From Nocardia stercoris (lineage in GTDB: Bacteria; Actinomycetota; Actinomycetes; Mycobacteriales; Mycobacteriaceae), in NCBI RefSeq assembly GCF_003696265.1, contig NZ_RFFH01000024.1, positions 1-64,000 of the forward strand: a stretch of 64,000 nucleotides of DNA, in the 5' to 3' direction. Below the pieces are notes generated by a model that saw nothing but the letters and a program-made list of their open reading frames with translations, searched no databases and was not told the origin of the DNA. The translations under genes and the position numbers were made by a program. Below, in pieces: positions 18,952 through 27,513 of this stretch. Numbering within the stretch: position 1 is the first letter of the stretch; every line of letters starts with the position of its first letter.

Positions 18952-19045
18952 GTGGGCCTAACGTGCCACAACGCGAACACCTTGACGGCGGTCGGGCCGC
19001 AGATCCAGGTCCAACCGGTCGGCACCCGCGCCGCGAGCAGTGTTC
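18952..19045 (+). repeat. Dispersed repeat A, copy 3
   Basis: GTGGGCCTAACGTGCC, ACGCGAACACC, GGTCGGGCCGCAGATCC and GGTCCAACCGGTCGGC match copies at 9030, 10036 and 30638. The 3' extension seen in copies 1 and 2 is lost after about 19045. The 225 bases to its right before the next gene hold nothing recognisable. Confidence 0.65.
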
Positions 19046-19270
19046 ACTGACAAGAGGTCATCGTAGGCATGTACCAGGTATCCGCCTGCGGCACTCGGGG
19101 CTGCTGACGGAGGTGTCGCACCTGCGACCTCCCTGAGACGGTCGGCGCGAACGCCGGATAAGCGGCATGCTCCGGTTTCGATAGCGGCGCAATCAACAAG
19201 CCCACACGAAGGCATCCGCCGACGACCCCACAGCACATCGGGCAGGTGGGGTGGTCGGCGTATCGCGGGT

Positions 19271-20026
19271 TCAGTGGTGTGCGGAGCCTGCGGACGATCC
19301 GGATTTGAGGCCGGCGGCCGATCCGCTGGGCAGGCGGAGGTGGGCGTCAGGGATGCCGGTGCCGTCCGGGTCGTTGAGGTCGCCGCCTGTGTCGGGGCTC
19401 CGGCCGGGGTCGACGTTGCGGATGGTGAGATATTTCCACAGTCCGCCGACCGCGCCCGTGCCGCCACCGGCGATAGTGCCGGTGATACCGCCGCCGCTGG
19501 CGAACGCGGCGACCGCGGCCGGCACGGTGGCCAGGCATCCTGGGCCGACGACGAGACAGGAGGCCAGGCCGACGGCGCCGCCGACGAGAGCTCCCGCGAC
19601 AGTGCCGATGACCAGCCCGGCGAGGGTGTTGCGGGTCAAGCCGCTGGCCAGGTCGTCGAGGGCGCGTTGTTCTTCCAGCGGGGAGGCGATCTCGGTGGCG
19701 GTTGCCGGGCGCAGGCTCGTCAGGTCCGGAGTGAGGGTCACGGTGCGGGCGTCATCGGAGAGGCTGTAGCCGAGGTCGCCGCGCTGGTCGTCGAGCAGGA
19801 ACCCCAGCGGCAAGGCAGCCAGCCGGGCGCCGGAGAGGTCGCTGATCTGCAGGGTCCGGTCAGGGCCCGCGGCGATGGTGGCGCGGTCGACGGTGAGGAC
19901 GACCGCACCGCCGGTGAGGGTGGCGTGGTAGGCCGGGTCCGCTGGTTGAGCGTCGGCGGTGGTGGCGGCGGCCAGCACGAGCGAGGCGGCGGCGGCGCCG
20001 GCGAGGCCGAGAGAGCCGATTTTCAC
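19271..20026 (-). CDS. Secreted protein with glycine-zipper hydrophobic segment (paralogue A)
   Basis: 251 aa from GTG 20024-20026, with GGAGA four bases upstream. It has a signal peptide (KIGSLGLAGAAAASLVLAAA then ADAQP), a beta-rich central domain (YHATLTGGAVVLTVDRATI, DARTVTLTPDL, EIASPLEEQRALDDLASG) and a glycine-rich hydrophobic segment (GLVIGTVAGALVGGAVGLAS and more) able to insert in membranes. A polar Gly/Asp/Ser tail ends it. No family function is known. A tandem paralogue lies 25 bp upstream. Confidence 0.75.
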   Translation of the reverse strand: MKIGSLGLAGAAAASLVLAAATTADAQPADPAYHATLTGGAVVLTVDRATIAAGPDRTLQISDLSGARLAALPLGFLLDDQRGDLGYSLSDDARTVTLTPDLTSLRPATATEIASPLEEQRALDDLASGLTRNTLAGLVIGTVAGALVGGAVGLASCLVVGPGCLATVPAAVAAFASGGGITGTIAGGGTGAVGGLWKYLTIRNVDPGRSPDTGGDLNDPDGTGIPDAHLRLPSGSAAGLKSGSSAGSAHH

Positions 20027-20051
20027 GAGGTCTCCTGAAAGAGGGTGCTGT

Positions 20052-20774
20052 CTAGCGGGATTCGTCGGCGGCGGAGGTCTGCTGCCGACGGTTGTTGTAG
20101 TAGTCGCCGTACTGGGAGGTGCCCGGCGGGGCCTGCAGAGTCTGCATGTACTGATAGAGGGAATAGGCGGCGATCGGGCCGCCCCCGACGGCGAGTCCGG
20201 CGATACCACCGATGCCGCCGACCAAGGCGACGACCGGCAGGACCGCGACGACGCAGCCCAGCGACAGCACCAGGCACGATGCCCCGGCGACGGCGAAGCC
20301 GACCCCGATACCGGCGGTGGCACCGATGACGGTGCCGACAAGGCTGCCTAGGGAGGTGCCGATGCTGACACTGTTGATCAGGTCGTTCATCGCGAGCTGG
20401 TTCTCCACCGGCGAGGCGATCGATTCCAGCGTGGTCGCCTCGACTCCGCTGGTGTCCGGAGTCAGGCGCAGCGTGCGGCCGTCGGCGGAGATCTCGTGGC
20501 GGATCGCATGCGCGACGTCGGCGAGGGTGTAGGACAAGGGGATCGCGTCGAGTGGCTGCGCTGCGGCGTCGCGCACCGTCACGGCGCGGCCGTCACCGGA
20601 ATCGGTGAAACTGCCCTGATCCAGGGTCGCGACGATGTCCGTGCCGTCCACGCTCGCGTGGTAGTGCACCGGAACGGGTGCGGGCGCGGTGTCGGCGTGG
20701 ACGACGGTGGCGGTGGCGACTTCGATGCTCGCGGCCGCCATCAGCGCGGTCAGGACGTGTCGGCTGTTTCTCAT
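20052..20774 (-). CDS. Secreted protein with glycine-zipper hydrophobic segment (paralogue B)
   Basis: 240 aa from ATG 20774, chosen because GAGG lies six bases upstream; an in-frame ATG at 20786 lacks one. Signal peptide ends near VVHADTA. The central part (YHASVDGTDIVATLDQGSF, GRTLRLTPDTS, ESIASPVENQLAMNDLI) aligns with the downstream paralogue, as does the glycine-zipper stretch (GTSLGSLVGTVIGATAGIG). It is first in a two-gene unit. A cell-envelope role is likely from the architecture; the exact function is unknown. Confidence 0.75.
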   Translation of the reverse strand: MRNSRHVLTALMAAASIEVATATVVHADTAPAPVPVHYHASVDGTDIVATLDQGSFTDSGDGRAVTVRDAAAQPLDAIPLSYTLADVAHAIRHEISADGRTLRLTPDTSGVEATTLESIASPVENQLAMNDLINSVSIGTSLGSLVGTVIGATAGIGVGFAVAGASCLVLSLGCVVAVLPVVALVGGIGGIAGLAVGGGPIAAYSLYQYMQTLQAPPGTSQYGDYYNNRRQQTSAADESR

Positions 20775-20979
20775 CGGTTTCCTCATTCACGGTGTGGGCG
20801 GGCGCGGCGGTCGCTCACCGGGAAGCGTCTGGGCCGCAAGGTCAGAGGATGCGTCCCTTGCGCCGTCGAGCGCAGCGCGCATCCTCCTGCCCGGCTGAAT
20901 GCCCTGAGTCACAACCATGCGAGAGAGTGACGTGTATCTCAGGTGCGGGTCCGAAGCTAACACGTTTCACTACACTGTG

Positions 20980-20991
20980 TCTACTAGTAGA
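20980..20991. promoter_or_regulatory. 12-bp perfect palindrome upstream of the secreted pair
   Basis: TCTACTAGTAGA is its own reverse complement. It sits in an AT-richer patch (about 20960-21010) of the 412-bp gap between the secreted-protein pair and the divergent TetR gene, about 205 bp from the former's start. It is a candidate operator or promoter-region dyad. Confidence 0.35.
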
Positions 20992-21105
20992 TTCACTGTT
21001 GATTAACGCGGATGTCACCTGAACCCTTGGGCACCCCCCAATGTCGGTGTGCGTCAATGCGCTCCGCTCACGCCGGTCGTGGTCCGCCGGTCTGATGGCT
21101 ACTAT

Positions 21106-21139
21106 TGGACACATCGTCTGTATTCATCCTTCGTGTCCA
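21106..21139. promoter_or_regulatory. Inverted repeat upstream of the TetR gene
   Basis: TGGACAC, 20 bases, GTGTCCA: perfect 7-bp arms ending 47 bases before the TetR GTG. The left arm with its continuation (TGGACACATCGTCTGT) resembles TGGACATCATGTCTGT at 22386-22401 before the downstream operon. That would fit autoregulation by the TetR protein. Confidence 0.45.
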
Positions 21140-21186
21140 TTTTCGATAGGATGTCGACCATCGTTGAGTAGCCGGAAGGGGCCCTG

Positions 21187-21795
21187 GTGGTATCCGAAGA
21201 TCGCCGCAGCCGCCGCAGCCGCCGCCTGTTGCGGGAGGCGTTCGTGTCATTGACCCTCGAACGCGGCTACGCGTCGGTGACCGTGGAGGACATCACCGAA
21301 CGCGCTGATCTGAGCCGGGCCACCTTCTACGGCCACTACACCGACAAGGACGCCCTCCTGGACGCGGTCGTCACCGAACTGATCGAGGAGATGCAGCGGC
21401 GATTGCAGCCCCTTGTCGCGAACTCCGTGAAGGGGTTCACCGGCAAACCGGTCTTGGAGTTGTTCCGGCACGCTGCCGAGGAACGCGACGCCTACCGGGT
21501 CGTGCTCCGCGGCGAAGGCGACGGACGCGCGCTGCGCCGCTTCGTCGAGGACCGCGCCGCCGCCACCGCGACCGTGTTCGCCGACCGCGCCGCCGCCGCG
21601 GGCGTCGAGCTGCGGATCCCCGCGGACATGCTCGCCCGCGCCTGGGTCGGAGAAATGGTGCAGGTGATGGCCTGGTGGCTCGAGCAGGGCATGCCCCAGT
21701 CGGCCGAGCAGATCACCGACGAGCTGCTCAACCTGTCCTTGCGCGGCCGCTACTGGGCCTCGGGCTTCGGAGACATCCCGCCCGCACGCCCCTGA
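21187..21795 (+). CDS. TetR-family transcriptional regulator
   Basis: 202 aa from GTG 21187, with GGAAGGGG upstream. Residues ~5-60 form the TetR helix-turn-helix: RLLREAFVSLTLERGYASVT, VEDITERADLSRATFYGHYT, DKDALLDAVV. The C-terminal helical domain binds an unknown ligand; AWVGEMVQVMAWWLEQGMP is the usual end region of the family. It is the only regulator next to the sulfatase operon and is its likely controller; see the shared upstream motif. Confidence 0.85.
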   Translation: MVSEDRRSRRSRRLLREAFVSLTLERGYASVTVEDITERADLSRATFYGHYTDKDALLDAVVTELIEEMQRRLQPLVANSVKGFTGKPVLELFRHAAEERDAYRVVLRGEGDGRALRRFVEDRAAATATVFADRAAAAGVELRIPADMLARAWVGEMVQVMAWWLEQGMPQSAEQITDELLNLSLRGRYWASGFGDIPPARP

Positions 21796-22388
21796 CCGGC
21801 CCACCGGTCGCCGATCGGCCACCGGGTCCGACCGGTTCCCGGGCCCCGCCCTCGCCGCCATTTCACAGCAGGCGGGGTTTGTTGCCTGGGCGGATCCCAT
21901 CGGCGACCGGGGGCCCAGGCCCGGACAACGTGGCCGCCGAATTGCCAGTGCACGGCTGCGCTGATCACCTGCACCCGTTTCCCCGCGCCAGCCCGCGGCA
22001 GTGTCCGGCAGGAGCCGGCTCCGGCTCCGGACCTCCTTCATCGCACGCTTCGCTGGCCGCCGGGGCCAAAGCCCTCGGCGTCGATCCCGAACCGCGCAGG
22101 CCTCCGCCGCGCCGTTCGCGCCGGCTTCAGCCCGGGCGGCCGCCGATAGCTGTTGCGTCACTTCATGGTCGGGAGTGAGACCTGCGACCGAATTCGGGCG
22201 GTTCGACCAGCACCGAGGACATCGCCGGACCGCTGTTGGCGTTGCCGCTGTCACCGTCAGGCCTCGAGCCTCGATTCTCCAAGCCCTTGTCCACGGCCTC
22301 TGGATGATGTTTCGCCTTCACACGCGAGTTAGCCGTTGCAGCTTCCCGACCACACCTGCCATTCCTGTGAACTTCCACAGGTTTCTGG
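21796..22388. other. Intergenic region before the sulfatase operon
   Basis: About 590 bases with no recognisable gene. GC-rich inverted sequences just after the TetR stop (around 21800-21850) could terminate that gene. The right end becomes AT-rich and leads into the operator at 22389. Confidence 0.4.
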
Positions 22389-22416
22389 ACATCATGTCTG
22401 TTTCTAGTCATGATGT
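22389..22416. promoter_or_regulatory. Candidate operator of the sulfatase operon
   Basis: ACATCATG, 12 bases, CATGATGT: perfect 8-bp arms, ending 15 bases before the first start codon. Size and placement suit a TetR-type repressor that would block transcription or initiation. CAGGGGG at 22421-22427 is the ribosome-binding site. Confidence 0.55.
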
Positions 22417-22431
22417 TTAACAGGGGGTTGA

Positions 22432-22863
22432 GTGTTGGATCGCGACAGATCAAGGACGAACGACGTGTGCAGCCCCACCAGCGAACAGGCCACCGAGGTC
22501 TCCGGCCCCCACCCGGCCGAAAGTGGCCAGAGGGATGCCGGGCCGATCGACTACCGGTTCAGCCTGGCCAACGAGCGCACTTTCCTGGCGTGGATCCGTA
22601 CGGCGCTCGGATTGCTGGCCGGTGCGGTGGCGGTGCAGACCCTGGCCGAGCAGTTCTCGACCTCGGGCTTCCGGCGCGCCGTCGCCGCGGTGTGTGCCGG
22701 TTTGGCAGTCGCGATCGCGGCGTACGCGCACCGGCAGTGGAAAAGCGTCGAGTCCGCCATGACCCGTGGCGAGCATCTACCGGGATCGGCGCTCGTGCCG
22801 GTGCTCGCGATCGGAGTCGGCGCGGTCGCGCTGGCAGCGGACGTCGCAGTGCTGGCGTCGTGA
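22432..22863 (+). CDS. DUF202/YidH-family membrane protein
   Basis: 143 aa from GTG 22432. After a polar N-terminus comes the DUF202 signature (DYRFSLANERTFLAWIRTAL) and three membrane helices (LLAGAVAVQTLAEQF; VAAVCAGLAVAIAAYAH; LVPVLAIGVGAVALAADVAV). Family function is unclear. It overlaps the next gene by four bases (GTGA), so the two probably act together. Confidence 0.8.
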   Translation: MLDRDRSRTNDVCSPTSEQATEVSGPHPAESGQRDAGPIDYRFSLANERTFLAWIRTALGLLAGAVAVQTLAEQFSTSGFRRAVAAVCAGLAVAIAAYAHRQWKSVESAMTRGEHLPGSALVPVLAIGVGAVALAADVAVLAS

Positions 22864-23177
22864 GCGTGGCAGTGCCATGGCCGGCGGATACAGGTCTAGC
22901 GGTCGAACGGACCGCATTGGCCTGGCGGCGCACCGCGCTGTCGTCGGTGCTCGCCGCGTCGGTGCTCACCCACGCCGCGATCAACGCCACAACGGTCGCG
23001 TTCGCTGTGACAGCCGCGGCGGCAGTCGCCGCGCTCGCCGTCACCGCAGCCTGCTGCTACCGCCGAAACCTCACACTGCGGGCACGGCGCCCACACCGGA
23101 TCAGCCCGGTGATCGCGACCGTCGCGGCCGCGGCGACTCTCGCCGCAGCCACCGCGACCCTCGGCCTCGGCCTGTGA
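22860..23177 (+). CDS. Second DUF202-family membrane protein
   Basis: 105 aa from GTG 22860, overlapping the previous stop. It has the shorter DUF202 core (LAVERTALAWRRTALSSVLA) and three predicted helices with a CCYRR turn. Paired long and short DUF202 genes are common in actinobacteria, often as a two-subunit membrane unit; the role here is unknown. Confidence 0.8.
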   Translation: MSVAVPWPADTGLAVERTALAWRRTALSSVLAASVLTHAAINATTVAFAVTAAAAVAALAVTAACCYRRNLTLRARRPHRISPVIATVAAAATLAAATATLGLGL

Positions 23178-23206
23178 ACAGCAACTCTCTGGAAGGAGAA
23201 CCCGCC

Positions 23207-24220
23207 ATGCACCCACCCACACCCGGCCACGAGCCGAACCGCGAGCCGACCGGCGGATGCTGTTGCGCCCCGGCACGTCCGGGCTCCAGCCCGACCGGCG
23301 AGAATCCCGCGCCATCACGCCCCAGCACCGCCCTCGGCGCTCCCGAGCCGCTCACCGCGCTGCCGGCCGCCACTGCGGCCTCGGCACTGGTCCGGCTCCC
23401 GGGCGGCCAGTTCTGGATGGGCAGCGAGGACCCCTACTGTTATGCGGCCGATGGAGAGGGACCGGTGCGGCCGGTCCGGGTTTCGGAGTTCGCCATCGCC
23501 GCGCACACGGTCACCAACGCCGAGTTCGCCCGCTTCGTCAGTGCGACCGGGTATCTCAGCGACGCCGAACGTTTCGGCTGGTCATACGTGTTCGCCGGAT
23601 TCCTGCCGGCGACGCTGCGCCGCAACGCCCGCCGCCCCGACCACACCCCATGGTGGTGCGCGGTACCCGGGGCCAGCTGGAACGCACCGGAAGGCCCCGG
23701 CAGCAACGCCGACGACCGCGCCGACCACCCCGTCGTGCACGTGTCCTGGCACGACGCGCAGGCCTTCTGTGCGTGGGCGGGAGCGCGACTGCCCAGCGAG
23801 GCCGAATGGGAGTACGCCGCACGCGGCGGCCTCGAGCACGCCCGCTACCCGTGGGGCGACGAACCAGAGGACGAAGGCCGCTACCGCGCCAACATCTTCC
23901 GCGGCCGATTCCCCGCCCACAACACCGCCGCCGACGGCTACCCCGGCACCGCGCCGGTGAAGGCGTTCGCACCCAACGCCTTCGGCCTGTACCAGATGGT
24001 CGGCAACGTGTGGGAATGGTGCGCTGACAACTGGTCCAGCGAGCACACCGACGGCCCGGCTGTCGATCCGCGCGGGCCCGCCCACGGTGAGACCCGTGTG
24101 CTGCGCGGCGGGTCGTATCTGTGCCACGACAGCTACTGCAACCGCTACCGCGTCGCGGCCCGCATCCACAACTCACCCGATTCCTCCAGCGGCAACACCG
24201 GATTCCGCGTCGCCGCCTGA
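23207..24220 (+). CDS. Formylglycine-generating enzyme (sulfatase-modifying factor)
   Basis: 337 aa from ATG 23207, with GGAAGGAG upstream. It matches actinobacterial FGE: FWMGSEDPYCYAADGEGPVR near the fold start, WHDAQAFCAWAGARLPSEAE, GNVWEWCADNW, and the copper-binding active-site pair C306-x4-C311 (SYLCHDSYCNRY). FGE uses O2 to oxidise a sulfatase Cys to formylglycine. The N-terminal ~70 residues are Pro/Ser-rich with a CCC cluster and look disordered. It directly precedes its evident client, the sulfatase. Confidence 0.93.
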   Translation: MHPPTPGHEPNREPTGGCCCAPARPGSSPTGENPAPSRPSTALGAPEPLTALPAATAASALVRLPGGQFWMGSEDPYCYAADGEGPVRPVRVSEFAIAAHTVTNAEFARFVSATGYLSDAERFGWSYVFAGFLPATLRRNARRPDHTPWWCAVPGASWNAPEGPGSNADDRADHPVVHVSWHDAQAFCAWAGARLPSEAEWEYAARGGLEHARYPWGDEPEDEGRYRANIFRGRFPAHNTAADGYPGTAPVKAFAPNAFGLYQMVGNVWEWCADNWSSEHTDGPAVDPRGPAHGETRVLRGGSYLCHDSYCNRYRVAARIHNSPDSSSGNTGFRVAA

Positions 24221-24287
24221 GCACCCATCCACCTCCGGGCCTTGCGTCACCCGTTACGGCCCGGCCGCACCGAAAGGGGACATCACC

Positions 24288-25733
24288 ATGTCCGAACAAC
24301 CGATGAACGTACTGGTCGTCATGTCCGACCAGCACAATCCGAAAATCCTCGGCGCCGCAGGCAATCCGATCATCTCGACCCCGAACATGGACGCGCTGGC
24401 CGCGCGCGGCACCCGTTTCTCCAACGCGTATTGCCCGAGCCCGATCTGCGTGCCGTCACGGGCGTCCTTCGCGACCGGGCTCTATCCGCATCAGACCGGG
24501 TACTGGGACAACGCGATGGGCTACGACGGCGCCGTCGAGGGCTGGGGCCATCAGCTTCAGCGTGCGGGCCGCCGGGTCGAGTCGATCGGGAAGCTGCACT
24601 ACCGCAACGCTTCCGACCCGACCGGGTTCGATGTCCAGCATCTGCCGATGCACCTCGCGGGCGGGATCGGGCAGGTGTGGGGGTCGGTGCGCGACCCGCT
24701 GCCGCGCCGCGACAACGCCCCGCTCATGGTGTCGATCTCCGGTGGCGCGGAATCGGACTACACCCGTTACGACGGCGCGGTCACCGACCGCACCTGCGAG
24801 TGGCTGACGCACGACGCCGGCGCGGAGCCGTGGGTGCTCTACACCGGGCTGTTGGCCCCGCACTTCCCCTACCTCGCGCCACCGGAATACTTCGAAATGT
24901 ACGACCCCGCGCAGATGCCGGTCCCGACGATGCGGCCCGAGCACGGCCACACCCGCCACCCGTGGGTCGAGACATTCGCCGGAGTCCTACCGGGCCTGGA
25001 CCACTCGAACACAGAGGAGGAGCGCCGCCGCGCCGCGGCCGCCTACTACGGGCTGGTGTCCTACCTCGACCACAATCTCGGCCGTATCCTGGCCGCCCTC
25101 GAAGAGTCCGGCCAGGCCGACAACACCCTGGTCGTGTACACCAGCGACCACGGCGACATGGTCGGCAGCCGAGGCCTGTGGGGCAAATCGCTGATGTACA
25201 CCGAATCCTCCGGTGTCCCACTGATCATGGCCGGGCCCGGCGTGCCGACCGGGCAGGTATGCGACACCCCGGCCAGCCTCGTCGACCTGTATCCCACGAT
25301 CCTCGACGCCGCCGACGTCGTCCCGTCCGGTCCCGCCCGGCCGGGCCGGTCACTGCGCGAACTCGCGACCGGCCCCACCGATCCGCAGCGAGTGGTGTTC
25401 AGCGAGTACCACGCCATGGGCGCGCCGAGCGCGGCGTTCCTCATCCGCAAGGGCGACTACGCGCTGCACCACTACGTCGGCTACGGCCCCGAGCTCTACA
25501 ACGTGGCGGGCGACCCGGACCAGACCCGCGACCTGGCCGCCGATCCCGACCATGCAGGGATGGTCGCCGAGCTGACCTCGGAACTCACCCGGATTCTCGA
25601 CCCGGAGACCAGCGAGGGTGTCGACAAGCAAGCCAAGGCCGATCAGGCGGCTCTGGTGGACCGCTTCGGCGGGCCCGAAGCGGCCGCAGCCTTGGGCACC
25701 CCCGGCGAGACCCCGCCCCCGGCCGTTGGCTAA
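24288..25733 (+). CDS. Type I sulfatase (FGly-dependent)
   Basis: 481 aa from ATG 24288, with AAAGGGG upstream. The metal site begins MSDQHN; the modification motif is C54-V-P-S-R58, where C54 becomes formylglycine, followed by ASFATGLYPHQTG. A second metal/active-site block is YTSDHGDMVGSRGLWGK. There is no signal peptide, so it acts in the cytosol. It resembles choline-sulfatase/alkyl-sulfatase relatives, but the substrate cannot be read from sequence. With FGE upstream and a flavin dehydrogenase downstream, desulfation of an imported sulfate ester is likely. Confidence 0.92.
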   Translation: MSEQPMNVLVVMSDQHNPKILGAAGNPIISTPNMDALAARGTRFSNAYCPSPICVPSRASFATGLYPHQTGYWDNAMGYDGAVEGWGHQLQRAGRRVESIGKLHYRNASDPTGFDVQHLPMHLAGGIGQVWGSVRDPLPRRDNAPLMVSISGGAESDYTRYDGAVTDRTCEWLTHDAGAEPWVLYTGLLAPHFPYLAPPEYFEMYDPAQMPVPTMRPEHGHTRHPWVETFAGVLPGLDHSNTEEERRRAAAAYYGLVSYLDHNLGRILAALEESGQADNTLVVYTSDHGDMVGSRGLWGKSLMYTESSGVPLIMAGPGVPTGQVCDTPASLVDLYPTILDAADVVPSGPARPGRSLRELATGPTDPQRVVFSEYHAMGAPSAAFLIRKGDYALHHYVGYGPELYNVAGDPDQTRDLAADPDHAGMVAELTSELTRILDPETSEGVDKQAKADQAALVDRFGGPEAAAALGTPGETPPPAVG

Positions 25734-25821
25734 CGCCCCACGCGCAGCCCTCGGCGCACCTCCGCACGGCACGTCGAGCGCGCCGAGGCCTGCGTTCCCC
25801 CTTATCAGAGAGGATTTCACA

Positions 25822-27483
25822 TTGTCGACTGCACAGGTCGCCGACGTCATCATCGTCGGCACCGGATTGGCCGGCCTGGCCGCGGCCGCGGAGTTGGCCG
25901 ACGCCGGCCGCCGGGTCCTGTTCGTCGAACAGGAGAACGCCGAAAATGTCGGCGGGCAAGCATATTGGTCGTTCGGCGGCCTGTTCTTCGTCGACAGCCC
26001 CGAACAACGCCGCGCCGGAATCCGTGACTCGCACGAACTGGCATGGCGCGACTGGCAGGCCACCGCCGGGTTCGACCGCGACCGCGACGATCACTGGCCC
26101 CGCCAATGGGCCGAGGCATATGTGGACTTCGCGGCCGGGGAGAAACGCGCCTGGCTCGGTCGCATGGGCTTGAAAGTTTTCCCGGCGGTGGGTTGGGCCG
26201 AGCGTGGTGGGGCGGGCGCGGACGCGCCCGGTAACTCGGTGCCGCGGTTCCACATCACCTGGGGCACCGGGCCCGCATTGGTTGAACTGTTCACTCGGCG
26301 CCTAGCCCCGGCCGTGGCGGCCGGGCGGGTGCGATTCGCGCACCGCCACCGCGTCGACGAACTGATCGTCGAGGCCGGCGCGGTGGCCGGGGTGCGCGGG
26401 TCGGTCCTGGAACCCAGTGATGCCGCGCGCGGCGTCGCATCATCGCGAACTACAGTGGGAGACTTCGAGTTCCGCGCCCAAGCGGTGGTGGTCGCCTCCG
26501 GCGGCATCGGCGGCGATCCGGCCTTGGTTCGCCGGTTCTGGCCGGCGCGGCTGGGGACTCCGCCCCGGCACATGCTGACCGGGGTGCCCGCCCATGTCGA
26601 CGGCCGCATGCTCGCCGTCAGTGAGACCGCGGGCGCGAATCTGGTGAACCGCGACCGCATGTGGCACTACACCGAGGGCATCACCAACTACGACCCGATC
26701 TGGCCCAACCACGGCATCCGCATCCTGCCCGGGCCTTCCTCGCTGTGGCTCGATGCCACCGGTACCCGGCTGCCCGCCCCGCTGTTCCCCGGTTACGACA
26801 CCCTCGCCACCACCGAGCACATTCTGTCCACCGGCCACGATCACACCTGGTTCATCGCGACCCAGAAGATCATCGAGAAGGAATTCGGGCTCTCCGGGCA
26901 GGAACAGAACCCCGACCTCACCGGCCGCGACCTGCGCAAACTACTGCAACGCGCCAAAGGTGGGGCGCCCGGTCCGGTCGACGCGTTCACCCGGCGCGGG
27001 GTCGACTTCATCGTCCGCGACACCCTGCCCGAGCTCGTGGCGGCGATGAACGCGCTGACCGGGGAGAATCTGCTCGACTACGAGCGCGTCCACGCGCAGG
27101 TCGCGGCTCGCGACGCGCAGCTGGCCAACCCGTACGGCAAGGACCCGCAACTCGCCGCGATCACGGTGGCGCGCAAGTACCTGCCCGACCGGATCATTCG
27201 CGTCGCCGCGCCGCACCGGCTGCTCGATCCCGCCGCCGGCCCGCTGATCGCGGTGCGGCTGCACCTGCTGACCCGAAAGACGCTCGGCGGCATCGAAACC
27301 GACCTCGGCGCACGTGTCATCGCTCCCGACGGAGGAGTGCTGCCCGGCCTGTACGCGGTCGGAGAGGTCGCCGGATTCGGCGGCGGCGGTATGCACGGCT
27401 ACCGCGCCCTGGAGGGCAGCTTCCTCGGCGGTTGCCTGTTCTCCGGCCGCACCGCCGGCCGCGCCCTGCACGCCACCCTCTGA
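25822..27483 (+). CDS. FAD-dependent dehydrogenase, KstD/fumarate-reductase-like
   Basis: 553 aa from TTG 25822, with GAGAGGA upstream. The FAD fold is at the N-terminus (ADVIIVGTGLAGLAAAAELA, then VLFVEQE; GGQAYWSFGG) and the C-terminal FAD part reads GVLPGLYAVGEVAGFGGGG. The middle contains conserved family blocks (WHYTEGITNYDPIW; HTWFIATQKIIEKEFGLSG). Relatives are annotated as FAD-binding dehydrogenases near 3-ketosteroid delta-1-dehydrogenases. It probably desaturates a ring or chain of the desulfated substrate; identity is uncertain. Confidence 0.85.
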   Translation: MSTAQVADVIIVGTGLAGLAAAAELADAGRRVLFVEQENAENVGGQAYWSFGGLFFVDSPEQRRAGIRDSHELAWRDWQATAGFDRDRDDHWPRQWAEAYVDFAAGEKRAWLGRMGLKVFPAVGWAERGGAGADAPGNSVPRFHITWGTGPALVELFTRRLAPAVAAGRVRFAHRHRVDELIVEAGAVAGVRGSVLEPSDAARGVASSRTTVGDFEFRAQAVVVASGGIGGDPALVRRFWPARLGTPPRHMLTGVPAHVDGRMLAVSETAGANLVNRDRMWHYTEGITNYDPIWPNHGIRILPGPSSLWLDATGTRLPAPLFPGYDTLATTEHILSTGHDHTWFIATQKIIEKEFGLSGQEQNPDLTGRDLRKLLQRAKGGAPGPVDAFTRRGVDFIVRDTLPELVAAMNALTGENLLDYERVHAQVAARDAQLANPYGKDPQLAAITVARKYLPDRIIRVAAPHRLLDPAAGPLIAVRLHLLTRKTLGGIETDLGARVIAPDGGVLPGLYAVGEVAGFGGGGMHGYRALEGSFLGGCLFSGRTAGRALHATL

Positions 27484-27513
27484 CTTCCCGACGTATCGAA
27501 GGCGTTGACTCGC

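Noticed and set aside
24242-26173. 643-codon plus-strand frame overlapping the sulfatase and flavoprotein genes
   Set aside because: Out-of-frame shadow of two real genes; very Arg-rich with no domain.
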